21,671 nt of DNA from Euplotes cf. woodruffi 2 WChen-2021 (GCA_021441665.1 JAGYYN010033093.1:1-21671); one strand, 5' to 3'; counted from the stretch's first letter, positions 10,136 to 19,694 are shown. Numbers and translations: made by a program. Notes: a model not told the origin generated them from the letters alone.

Positions 10136-10992
10136 ATGGTAAAGATTAAGAAGATTGAGAATCAGAAACCACACCCCAGGGGAAGACCAAGACGTAAATG
10201 CAATACTCAATCCGTGAGTATAGTTTGTTTTACACGTTATTAGCTGAATCGCTAAAAATTATTGAAATTCAGTTTATTTAAGTTCAGCCTCTAATTGTGG
10301 TTCAACTAGGCCGAAATAAAAAGTACGGAAGTTGACCCTGAGCCGACTAATTATCGCTGTTCTGTTCAGCACACGTCAGAACCAGGGAAATTTAATGGCT
10401 TTACAAAGAAAGAAATTCTCGAGTGAGACATTAGCTGTCTCAATCTCTACCAAAAGGTGTGCAGGCCGAGGATAAAGATTAAAAACAACGAGCAGGAGAA
10501 TTCAAAGCTCGGAATCTCACGTCAAGTTTTCAATGCATTTATTGAAATGTGAAAATGCCCAGTGTGTCTCAATGTCATGAAGAACCCTGTCATGGTGATG
10601 AACTGAATGCACAAATTCTGTGCCAACTGCATTGAAATCTCGATAAACGGCAAGAAATAAGGAATGTCCTATTTGTAGATCGCAAATCGGATGCAAAAGA
10701 CTGTTAATTAAAGATACGAAAACTGAGAAAATAATAAGCACAATTATTCCTGATTTAGATGCCTTTTACAAATACGAAGAATATGAGGCTTCAAGGCATG
10801 TTAAATCACATGAATCACTAAAAAACAGAAAGCAGATTAAATAAAATGAAGGCAAAGCAGCTAGCCAAAGAAGCCAAACATATCGACAACAAACGAAAGG
10901 AGAAGGAAGGCAGAGACAGGAGACGTAAACGAAGGAAGAGGAACTGGATCAATCCGCAACAAAATGGACACAAAAGATCTAAATTTGACTAA
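10136..10992 (+). CDS. RING1/RNF2-like E3 ligase with AT-hook, two +1 frameshifts
   Basis: Two exons (10136-10213 and 10310 onward; 96-base phase-0 intron) plus +1 shifts at 10655-10660 and 10839-10844 give 252 residues. Residues 14-20 (PRGRPRR) fit the AT-hook that grips the DNA minor groove. A C3HC4 RING has ligands C109, C112, C125, H127, C130, C133, C145 and C148. The following GCKRLLIKD and IIPDLDAFYKYEEYEA resemble the post-RING stretch of Polycomb RING1/RNF2, the catalytic subunit that ubiquitinates histone H2A. C125 is encoded by TGA, which fixes TGA as Cys. Without the first shift, translation stops after GKK and the last ligand pair is lost. The reading after the second shift is K/R-rich and ends at 10992. 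Splicing out a 52-base intron there instead would give a different end at 11074. No RAWUL domain is seen. Confidence 0.85.
10655..10660 (+). other. Programmed +1 frameshift site (AAA-TAA) inside the RING
   Basis: The upstream frame reads GGC-AAG-AAA-TAA. Skipping the T gives AAG-GAA-TGT-CCT-ATT-TGT, that is K-E-C-P-I-C, the last zinc-ligand pair of the RING. Family homology on both sides of the site makes this the best-supported shift in the window. Confidence 0.92.
10839..10844 (+). other. Probable +1 frameshift site (AAA-TAA) after the RING
   Basis: The upstream frame ends N-R-K-Q-I-K then TAA. Skipping the T opens a lysine/arginine-rich stretch of about 50 residues. It has the same AAA-TAA form as the other sites, but downstream homology is lacking, so it could be a genuine stop. 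Confidence 0.6.
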
Positions 10993-11074
10993 GTTACCAA
11001 ATTTCAACGGCGATTCGAGTAAATTTTGTATTTTAGTTGTTCCAGGCCGAATCTCAGCAGATGACTGACAATAA
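10993..11074 (+). other. Possible alternative C-terminal exon of the RING gene
   Basis: One frame reads on from about 10976 with coding-like composition (L-T-K-L-P-N-F-N-G-D ... F-C-I-L-V-V-P-G) to TAA at 11072-11074. It becomes continuous with the RING frame if a GT-AG intron of 52 bases, starting at GTAAACG and ending in CACAAAAG, is removed. The retained alternative stops at 10992. The sequence alone does not decide between them. Confidence 0.35.
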
Positions 11075-11354
11075 TAGAATTCAATAAGTTGCATTTTAAA
11101 CTTACTTATAATTTATAAATATTTAATTCAAATATTAAAACTAATAATTGATTCTTTTGGTTAAAACTAAATATTATCAAAATAGCTAAAAAAAATAATT
11201 ATTTTAATTGTAACTTAAATATTAATTATTCTAAAGATTTGTTTACTATTCTTGTTTTACCATAATCTATAGTTAAAAAATTAATTTGATAATAAAAATA
11301 TTATTTAATTTATTCGATATTTGAAATTTTAATATTTAAAGTATAATCAATATA
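11075..11354. promoter_or_regulatory. AT-rich spacer upstream of the frameshift-rich gene
   Basis: These 280 bases are nearly all A and T and contain no open frame of note. They presumably hold the promoter of the 11355 gene. No specific element can be picked out. Confidence 0.45.
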
Positions 11355-14167
11355 ATGAGTAACTCTCAGCTATGAGCGAATAAGGTGAGTGATTTATCTA
11401 AAACTCCCATTAGTAATTACTAAAATTTCCTCGAATAATCCATAACAGCTGTATAGTCATTTGAAGACACAGTTATCAAGAAGCCGGTGCACGGAATCAC
11501 TAAAAAATTTTTAGCGTCTCTCAAGAAATTCACGACTGAGAATGCGCAGGCTTCTTTGAATAAAAACCTCCAGTTCCGCAAGGGAATCTACAAGATGAAA
11601 AGAGAGAACTCTCACACTGGGACTTCAAATCGGTAATCGCTGCTGTTTATCACATTAATAAGCAAAAAATTTTATTTGTTTGTGACTATAACCAGGGCTT
11701 TAGGAGGATGAAGCTGACTGATCAGCCTAAAATATGTGAAGGAGACAATCAAAAATACATTTTACCTGAAAGTCGCTGTATGAATGAACGAATCAATCAG
11801 AATGATACTTCTTACAATTCAAACGTAATCAAGAGCAGGTAGGAAAATCAGGAATTTTACTGAGTTTTTTGAACTGAAAAATACTTTAAATCAATACGAG
11901 ATTTAAATCGTCGATCCTAGACTAATAAAATTTAGAGCGTCAAGCCTGACTTCACAAATGAGCATGAGCACCAGCTTTGGCTCTCTAATCGGCTGGGCTT
12001 ACTCCAAGACTAAAAACGGAGACCAAGGCTCGCTGTCGAAGAAAGAAGCTTATGATCTGAGATACGTAAATGATCGAGTCGAAGTTGAGCTTGCTGAGTT
12101 CAAAGAAGAAATCGAGAAGAAGTTTAAAATCTCTAAATGCAGAAATTTCATTTTCCCTCGGAAAACCAGTGACAGTCAGATTCAATATGGCAAATAAAGC
12201 ATCTGTCAATGCTACAGGGAAAGTATATGAAAATAACGATAATATTTCAAAAGATAAGGAAATGGAGAAAATTTTGAATACTAATTGATTTACGTACAAA
12301 GACAATAATAAAACTGCAGAAGGTAAAAACCAAGTGCTTATGAAAAACTGTAAAATTACATCAAAATTGCATGATAGTGATAAATAGCAAGTCTCATGAA
12401 AACGGCATCAATGTTAAGTACTTTTATCCTTCGCAAATATCAAATGATAATATGATCAACATTCAAAATTTTGATGAAAATACTAATGTTGATTATGATG
12501 AACTAAAAATGATTAATATGTTTGATCAAATGAATAAAAACTATGCTAACTATAAAATAATAAATAAGCAAAATAGCAAGATATTTGAACAAATGATCGA
12601 GAGAAATAAAGTAATTAATAAAAACACGTCTCAGCCAAGTAGCAGTAAAAATCCTTATAACAACACAATAAAAGAATGCTTGAAAACACAGAATAATAAG
12701 GAGCTTTCAAAATTACTGCTTTCGAGTAGTTCTGCATCAATGACTAAGAAAAATTTACAAAAATAAGCAAGAAAAGTCCAAGCAGTCAATATTATCTAAA
12801 ACTACAAATCCATTTGTAAAGCAAGAGAAAATAGCTTATGTTACAGAGTCTTCAACTTGAGAGATAAAGCATGCACCGACCCTTGATAAAAGCAAGTCTC
12901 GTTCGAAGAAGAGAAAAGAGCAAAAAGCAAATAAAACATGCATTCTTGATTACTCAGTTTTTTCAGATGAAAAATAAGCTAAACAAGCGATACAATTCTC
13001 GCAGCAAACTAGTCAACTCGAGGTATAAGTAAAGTAAAAGAGGAGAATCTATTCGGCCTGATTTCGCAGCTTTCCGAAGCATCGACTTAAACAGCAAAGC
13101 ACTTTTTAAGTTGCCAAAGTGCTATCAGAAGCAAGATAACACGAATATTTACACAGGCACTTGAGAGACTTCAAATCATCGTAAAAGCGGGACAAACCTG
13201 AATAAACTCAGCCAGTATGTAAGCTCAAAGCCGAATAGAGTAATAAAAGAGCCTTCCTTCCACATAGAAAATAATGCAAGTAAACGTAAGGATGTTTTAA
13301 TATGCTTTAGGCAACGAATACTGAAACAACTTCGACTTCTCGTCACAAGACAAAATGAGCTTTAATGTCTATGACAACAAAGAAAATAAAACCAATGCGT
13401 TTAGTATGAAAAATTAGCTAACTTTGGTTTTTATAGCTGACTCAGTGAACACTTTTGATCTAATGCAGATGAACAAACCGAACTTCATGGATTACCCAAC
13501 TCACGACAAGTACATTTACAAAACTCATGATGGAAGGACAAGCAAAGACGAAATTAAAATCAAAGAAAAAGGACGGCAAATGCAGATCAGGCAAAGCAGC
13601 ACACGAGACCTTGGAACCACACTGAAACGAGTACAGTCTAAACGACTGACCCAAAGAGGGACTAAAAGGATGAATGATCTAAACCTTAGCAAAGAAAGTC
13701 TAAAGTGATTGAATAATTATAAAAACTTGAGTAATTCTAAGCAAATTCCTATCATGAAGGAGAACTTCAGTAATATCTCGCCAAGGCTAAAGTATAAGAA
13801 AAGCTCTGAAAAGAAAATAAATAATTCTAATTCTCGCTATTTTCCTGCTGAAATCAGCAAGCCGCAGGATACTGGACTAATGATAGACTCAGTATTTTCA
13901 AAAAGCTACGGACCGACGAATAGTAACTTGATTTCAAATTACCAGGCGGCACTGAATGAGTTAAAAATGAAATGAAAGAAATCAAATAATTCATCGTCAA
14001 GAGGAAGAAAGAGCGGAATTAAGCTAAATCCAAATGTGAAGATCCAAAATCATCAAGCAACGATGTGAAATTCAAATACCTCTCGGAAAACTCCAATACA
14101 CAATACGAAGTTTGTACAGCTAAAACAGCTGAAGGAAATTAATAGAAAAGTGGGGGATTTAGAGTAA
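11355..14167 (+). CDS. Unknown low-complexity protein, four +1 frameshifts, six introns
   Basis: The best model has exons 11355-11384, 11457-11632, 11704-11838, 11936-13022, 13080-13279, 13311-13403 and 13437-14167. With four +1 shifts at AAA-TAA/TAG it gives 815 residues. I recognise no family. The protein is rich in K, N and S and mostly disordered-looking. A more ordered patch near SFGSLIGWAYSKTKNGDQ leads into a charged helix with E-A-Y-D-L-R-Y-V-N-D-R-V. Intron 3 may instead end at 11920, and intron 5 at 13040 (18 bases). Both alternatives keep the frame. Several TGA codons are read as cysteine. The total exon length, with one base skipped at each shift, is an exact multiple of three, which supports the model. 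The stop is GAG-TAA, 85 bases before the next gene. Confidence 0.78.
12192..12197 (+). other. +1 frameshift site (AAA-TAA), first of four
   Basis: The upstream frame reads IQYGK then TAA. Skipping the T continues K-A-S-V-N-A-T-G-K-V and stays open to the next site with one TGA (Cys). Confidence 0.8.
12382..12387 (+). other. +1 frameshift site (AAA-TAG), second of four
   Basis: The upstream frame reads L-H-D-S-D-K then TAG. The +1 frame continues S-K-S-H-E-N-G-I-N-V and is open for 126 codons. This is the only one of the six internal sites that uses TAG. Confidence 0.8.
12761..12766 (+). other. +1 frameshift site (AAA-TAA), third of four
   Basis: The upstream frame reads T-K-K-N-L-Q-K then TAA. 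The +1 frame continues K-Q-E-K-S-K-Q-S-I-L-S and is open for about 70 codons, with one TGA read as Cys. Confidence 0.8.
12972..12977 (+). other. +1 frameshift site (AAA-TAA), fourth of four
   Basis: The upstream frame reads Y-S-V-F-S-D-E-K then TAA. The +1 frame continues K-L-N-K-R-Y-N-S-R-S-K up to the GT donor at 13023. Confidence 0.75.
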
Positions 14168-14252
14168 TAATTTCTTTTACATTTTCAACCTTTACTTTTT
14201 AAAAATTACTGATTTTGAATCATTTTAGCTTAAAAGTTCGATAAAATTTTAT

Positions 14253-14591
14253 ATGGCAGATTTAAATATATTCTTTGTAATGGTGATTTTTAGAAGTAAA
14301 GGACTACAAAAACCAATTGATATTAATATGACTCAGAGCTTGCTGAAGTTAATCAAAGGAAGACACGGCAATATTCCTAAAGCTTCAGTTCACTATAGAG
14401 CCAAAACGACTGAAATCGGGAACCAAAGGAATATAAAAGCAAATGTTATCAGAAAGGTCAATAATAATCTCACAACTTCACATGAACAGAAGTTTAAAAG
14501 TTCTGGGCGGGCAGACAACAGTACTCCGAGGAAGTCGTCTTCGAGGTCTCAAAGGAAGTCTCACTCGCGCAAGAGGCTCACTCAGCAATAG
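14253..14591 (+). CDS. Small basic hypothetical protein
   Basis: This is a 112-residue single-exon frame from ATG at 14253 to TAG at 14589-14591. I do not recognise it. The N-terminus MADLNIFFVMVIF is hydrophobic and could be a short membrane or targeting segment. The middle contains TQSLLKLIKGRHGNIPKAS. The tail is strongly basic and serine-rich (TPRKSSSRSQRKSHSRKRL), a composition seen in nucleic-acid-binding or SR-type tails. It sits tightly between two co-oriented genes (85 and 94 bases away). It might be an exon of a larger gene, but the flanking stops and the spacing fit a separate short gene. Confidence 0.55.
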   Translation: MADLNIFFVMVIFRSKGLQKPIDINMTQSLLKLIKGRHGNIPKASVHYRAKTTEIGNQRNIKANVIRKVNNNLTTSHEQKFKSSGRADNSTPRKSSSRSQRKSHSRKRLTQQ

Positions 14592-14685
14592 ATTTAAAAT
14601 CGCTAATTCAAATATAATTTAATTTTTAAATAATCCAGTTTGAATCAAATAACAGGGAGACATTGAAAAATTATTAAGATTAAAA

Positions 14686-15402
14686 ATGCCTCAATATGGA
14701 GATCCAGATTACTGGGACAAGCGTTACTCTCAGCAAAAGCACAAAACCTTCGACTGGCTGGAGAACTGGGCTTCACTCAAAGATAAAATTGAGCCTCTTA
14801 TAGACAAAGATTCACGGATTTTGATCCTCGGCTGTGGAAACGCTCTCTTCAGCGAAGAGATGTACGACGCAGGCTACGAGAACATCGATAACATGGACAT
14901 TTCATCTGTTGTCATCGACGTCATGAAGGAAAGAAACTTGGATCGACCGAAGATGACGTGGGAGGTAATGGACGTGATGGACATGTCGTATCCAGACGGC
15001 GTGTACGATATCGCTATTGATAAAAGCACGATAGATGCACTTCTTTGCGGTTCTCACGCATTTTTAAATGTTGCAAAAATGACCAGAGAAGTTCAAAGAA
15101 TCCTCAAGCCTGGCGGATACTATTTTGTAATCTCGTATGGAAGGCCGGAGAACAGAAATGCTCATCTTGAAAGAGAACATTTAGATTTTACATTTGAAGT
15201 TAGCATTGTTTACCCTCTCGACTGAAAAACAGAAACCGAGAAGAAAAATAAACAACACTATGTTTATATTTGAAAGAAAGGAGAACATGCAGAGGAAGCT
15301 GACCTTAATTGGACCAAAGTTCAGGCACAACTTATCCAAAATGAAGAAAACTCTGATGATGAAAAGTCAAACAAGTGAACAAGCACTGTTGAACAGGACT
15401 AA
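14686..15402 (+). CDS. EEF1A lysine methyltransferase-like (EEF1AKMT4/METTL13 type)
   Basis: This intronless gene encodes 238 residues of the class I SAM-dependent methyltransferase fold. The family start YGDPDYWDKRY is at residues 4-14. SAM motif I is ILILGCGNALF (45-55), the acidic motif II region is NMDISSVVID (69-78), and MTWEVMDVMDMSYPDGVYDIAIDKSTIDALL (90-120) carries the rest of the pocket. RILKPGGYYFVISYG (138-152) is the motif III strand. This order matches EEF1AKMT4 and the METTL13 N-terminal domain, which methylate lysines of elongation factor 1A in the cytoplasm. Read as cysteine, the TGA codons at residue 180 and later carry the frame through a terminal strand H-Y-V-Y-I-C-K-K-G that fits the family; a standard-code reading would cut the protein at 179. 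The tail is acidic. Confidence 0.9.
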
Positions 15403-16010
15403 GAATATATGCAGTTGTTCAAAATATTTTTATTCTAAAAATTTACTATTTTTTGTTTTATTTTATTCACAAAGTTAATAGACTCCAGTATATAAATTGT
15501 TATTTTGAAGCCGAAATTGTGGTTCTTATTAGATTTAATTAGACTAACTAAAAATATAGCAATCTTTGATATCCTGTTTGTATTTAATCTATTTTGATAA
15601 GAATAGACTAATTAAATGTCAATATTTAAAGTCGAAATTTGATTGATTATGAATTTAAATACAAATAATCATCAAATTTCGTATTACAAGATTAAAAAAC
15701 TCAATCTACAATCATTTTAAAATATAGAACTATTATTTATATTTTTTTCGCTTGTTAAAAGTATAAAATCTAATTCAACATGCAAATGCTTCACTTTTAA
15801 TAAACAAAGCTTAATATTTTTTTACTAAAATTCCATGAAGTTTAAATATAAAGCTCATACTAAAATTTGCCTAAATAATCTATAAAACTCGATAAAAATC
15901 AAAATTAAAAATTCTCTTTCTGATATTATTTTTTCAACTTTTAAAAACCCTTTAAAACATTTCCCTCACCAACATTATATTTTCTAACTGAGATAAATTT
16001 AATAAAAAAG
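15403..16010. other. AT-rich intergenic region
   Basis: About 600 bases separate the methyltransferase from paralog B. I see no gene, repeat or structured element. Two stretches near 15480-15720 share words such as GAAATTTGAT in both orientations, but not a clean inverted repeat. Confidence 0.5.
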
Positions 16011-16481
16011 ATGAATTCAGATAGTGCAGAAGACTGCAACTGCGATATGCTTGCCCATTCACCTTCCTTCGCATGCATCGACGAGTCAAACTTAAGCGAG
16101 GAGTTTCTCTCAGAAAGATGAGAGATTAAAAAGCCAATCGAGATCGAGAGTATTTCCAAAAACATGACCAACAGCAATTTCTCAATTGAACTCAAAAAGA
16201 AGATGGCCTCGCTGACTTATATTAACACCATTGGCGATGCGGACGTTCGAGCGGTTGATAAGGTAAAACTGAAGAAGGGAATGACTGTGATCAGGAACCC
16301 GACTGACTCCCATTCAACTCTGATGACGAGACAACGCACTCTTAAGGATGACATCAGTGAGTTGCTACATTTGGTAATGCTGCAGGAAAGGAGCAAAGCT
16401 AAGATGAATAAAGCCAGCAGGAAGGCTAATAGCCAAAACTTCATCCCAGAATGTGTAAAAGTACGTCGCTGGTTGAAATAA
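16011..16481 (+). CDS. Small acidic-box protein, paralog B
   Basis: This is an intronless protein of 156 residues with one TGA read as Cys37. It belongs to the unnamed family found four times here. The aromatic/acidic box S-F-A-C-I-D-E-S-N-L-S-E-E-F-L-S-E covers residues 19-35. The I-S-K-N-M-T-N box is at 48-54, and the C-terminal TLKDDISELLHLV at 110-122. The tail beyond that is basic (KAKMNKASRKAN ... VRRWLK). The central part (65-100) is more ordered-looking than in the other copies. The gene ends AAA-TAA, the frameshift sequence, but a +1 shift would add only two residues before TAG. It is the last gene of the rightward block. Confidence 0.82.
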
Positions 16482-18157
16482 CGGATAGTATTAATCTTTT
16501 AATTGTGCAATAAAGCAAAATTCTATTGCATTTTTTTAATTATCAGTGAAATCAATTATCACAATAGTTATAACTACTCCGTGAAATGGCTTCTTATTAT
16601 CAGTTTAAATTTTACAATTTTCATTTGCTTATGTAATTTGAGAATTTATTAGCAGAAAATAGTTTTTAGTAAAAAGAGAACTTTTCATCATTTATAATAT
16701 CTTTTAATCAAAATAATACTGAGCTCAGACTTTTATTGAAGTTATCATTTAAAAAGTATTCATTAGATTTACTTGTTTATTTCAATATTTAGCACATTGT
16801 GAATTTATATACTTAAAATCGAAATTTTATAATCTTTAAAAAGCATGTTGTATTAGTACCTTAAAAATTACTTTAAAAAATCATAATTTTAATATCTTCA
16901 AACTCCAATTTTTTGTTTTTTTGTATTTTCCCCATTCAAATTAAAAATTAGCAAAACTAATTTACCTCTTATCCCAATTCAATAATCTAATTCCTCTAAA
17001 CCTTAACAAAAATCACAATCAACCACATGCTATTTTCAGTCCAATTTTCGCTATTTTTCCCTATCTCTAATCTAAAAACATAGCAATCTGTAAAAGGAAT
17101 AGAGGAGATCAATATCGAAGATGAAAATAAAAATACGCATCTGTATATAACAATGAACCAGATTCAAAATGCAGAAGAGCACAATCTTCCAAAAGAGTAG
17201 TCCCAGGATTCAAAATACATTACCCCATCTGTCTCTTCCTGAGCCAGCTGTTTTTATTATAAAATTAAGTGGAAATAAACTGTCAATTAATAGCGGGTAT
17301 TCTATCGAAACTTGAAATTAGTATTTTTGGTTTAACGCCGCAAATTGGTTAAACCATTTTTCAGTTTTTACTTTAGAATGAGTGAACTTGTGGATTTAAT
17401 TACGATGAATTGAGGAAGTTTGAATTGGTAAAAGTTTGAAAATTAGGGGTTGAGTAAAGGGATTGCAGAATTATTGGATTTGGATGAAAATATTTAAGAT
17501 GATGGAGGATTTTGGAAATTGGTGGTTTAAGAGAGTTGATTGCAAAATGTAATGATTATTTGAATCATGGATTTTTGAGAAGTTAAAAAATTATTATGAA
17601 TTTTGGTATGATGTCTCGTTATTTTTTAACATTAAATGATAAAAGTATTAATTTAGATAATCTGCATACGTATTCATTTGATTTAGAAGTGCAAATGAAA
17701 ATTTTAGAAAATTGTTTTAAAGTTATAATTTTAAATCATGAATCAAAATATTGTTATAAAATTACAATTCATTTAATTTTTTGATATTTGGAATAAATAA
17801 TTTTTGAATTCTTAAAAATGTACTTTTTAATAATCAAACTCTCTCCCAAATCTCAAGACTGTATAATTTCTCAAAAATCAATTATTTCCATATCCAGCTT
17901 CTCCTCATCCAATTTTTAATTTCTAAAAACCCTCTTACTCCTCACAATCTCTCCTCTCCAAATAACCCTAATTCCCAAACTCAATCTTCCTTCCACCCTA
18001 ATTTTCAATTCCACATTCTTATCCATCTTTATATATTCTCAACGCATTGAAAATAAACATCTAATATATTCATCGATTGTATCCTTAATATTCCAAAGCA
18101 ACAGACTAAAAATAGTAAGTAAATGAGTAAATAAGTAATAAGTATAGATGTGTGAAG
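16482..18157. other. Gene-poor region with strand-skew switches
   Basis: I can support no full gene. A coding-like stretch at about 17096-17192 (E-E-I-N-I-E-D-E-N-K-N-T then M-N-Q-I-Q-N-A-E-E) follows a TAG that could be an intron acceptor, but it has no start or partner exon. A 62-codon frame at 17596-17784 is AT-driven and unconvincing. The + strand is purine-rich at 17380-17600 and pyrimidine-rich at 16950-17090 and 17830-18030. A hairpin lies at 17328-17356. Confidence 0.5.
17328..17356. repeat. 9-bp inverted repeat, 11-base loop
   Basis: TGGTTTAAC at 17328-17336 pairs exactly with GTTAAACCA at 17348-17356. Its context is noncoding and its function unknown. Confidence 0.65.
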
Positions 18158-18729
18158 TTATTGGTCTCCTTCAATTTCTCCCATAGTCACGAAGTAATTT
18201 TCAGCAACGCTCGGTTGCTTTGAAGTACTGCCACTTGGAGAAAGTTCTAATTCCTGTGACTCTTTCGCCTTGTTCACTGAGACTACAGCCTGTTGATATA
18301 GAATTAAATTCATTCTAAAATTTACTAATAAATTTTCTAAATATATAAATCCTATTTTATAAAAAAATTTCCATAAAAACTTAATTTTGTAACTGACGAA
18401 GTAATTCTTGAATCTCGAGTTTTAACGAATTCTGAGGCCTTATTGATTTCGCAATTTTTGAGCCTTTTTCAGAAGAAATCCGAAAAGAAGTTAAATGGTT
18501 TCATAAGTCGAATTTAAAGCTAGGCTTTGTTTTTAGTGAGTTACAGCAACTGGCTGTAATTGAATTATAGTGTACTAGCCATGTTGATATTAATATTTGA
18601 AATCTCACAGATTTGGTTTGCATTGCACCCTTCATTAAGCAACTCCTCTTGAATATTACTATCGTCAGTACTTTCATCACAGAAAGTAAAGTTCAAGTCG
18701 TTGTGGAGGTAGTAAGGACTAGTATTCAT
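18158..18729 (-). CDS. Small acidic-box protein, paralog C (three exons)
   Basis: My model has exons 18576-18729, 18394-18553 and 18158-18314, giving 156 residues, exactly the length of paralog B. The family boxes are all present: N-F-T-F-C-D-E at 13-19 with IQEELLNEG at 26-34, I-N-I-N-M at 46-50 and NSLKLEIQELLRQ at 93-105. The first intron (18554-18575) is only 22 bases, GTACAC to TTACAG. The alternative is a +1 slip at CTA-TAA, which is not the usual AAA context. The second intron (18315-18393) starts GTTACA and ends TTTTAG. Skipping it would end the protein at 18381-18383, right after the last box. The C-terminal exon is coding-like (Q-E-L-E-L-S-P-S-G-S-T-S-K). Function unknown. Confidence 0.65.
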
Positions 18730-19481
18730 TATTATTTTGTATTTTAATATAACAAGCAAAAATAATCAATTATATATATGAGCAATAATTAATTTATTAA
18801 TAAATAATACAAAATAAAATAATCAGTTTTTTTAGTTTTGAAATCAGTATACATATTAACATTGAAAATGGATGATTTTCTAGTTTACACAAAAAATTAG
18901 TACTAAGTCTTTTTAAAAGCTTATTAATGACATAAAAATCTCACTGACGTTGTAAATAGTAATCTTCGATAAAAGAATTTCATTACGACCACTTTTCATC
19001 AATTTTAGATAATTATTAAAATTTTCAAAACAACCTCACCACTTATAATTAGCGATTATCACTAAGAGGAATTCTATTTTACTATTATTGTTGTTAAAAA
19101 TATTATTTCGCAGTTGTAGTATTTTAGCTAAATAAATTCTTTTTAAGATTGCACCAATAATAAAGTCATCTGCACACCTAATTTTTTGGATCTCAAACAG
19201 TTACAAACTAAGTAAAAAATTATAATATCTGCATTATGAGGAGAATGGAGTTTTTATACAAATTGCATTTAAATAGACTTAAAATAGCTAATTTCAATCG
19301 CTTTCTTGCAAGGTCATGACTCAGTGTAAGTTGGCTTTTTTAATTGTCTTAACAATAAGCAAATAAAATACATGGTGTCAACTGAAAAACGAGTGAGAAA
19401 GGCATAGACTCTAATTCCTTCGCTTCTTGAGTCTTTTTCCATCGTTAATTAGTCTCCATTTAAATAAAAATTTCTTTCACC

Positions 19482-19694
19482 ATGCCCACCGCTTTTTATG
19501 GTAAAAAATATGAAATTTTTGACTCGGCCTTGATTCAATACGAAAAAGAAATGATTATATGAAGCTGTAAGACATGCTCTGTTGCTGATAGTGAGGACTT
19601 AAAAGAACCTGTTATACAACTCGCAGTCGAGCTATATGTTTCTTCATATTTTTGGAGACAACAGATCTATTTATATACAATTTGTAGACTATAA
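19482..19694 (+). CDS. Possible 70-residue Cys-containing protein
   Basis: ATG at 19482 opens 70 codons to TAA at 19692-19694, including one TGA read as cysteine. The first half looks coding: mixed codons such as ACC, TCG, GCC and TTG, and the sequence M-P-T-A-F-Y-G-K-K-Y-E-I-F-D. A C-S-C-K-T-C cluster follows at residues 28-33, whose first Cys is the TGA codon. The second half drifts towards AT-rich codons. I recognise no family. It could be a small gene, one exon of a larger one, or a remnant. It is alone in a gene-poor stretch. Confidence 0.3.

Noticed and set aside
10861-11094. Minus-strand frame opposite the end of the RING gene
   Set aside because: It is a shadow of the purine-rich coding strand of the RING gene.
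13460-13654. Minus-strand frame opposite the last exon of the frameshift-rich gene
   Set aside because: The plus-strand frame there is continuous with mapped exons and introns. The opposite frame is its shadow.
17596-17784. 62-codon frame in the gene-poor right region
   Set aside because: Codons follow the local AT bias, there is no motif, and it lies within a purine-skewed tract.
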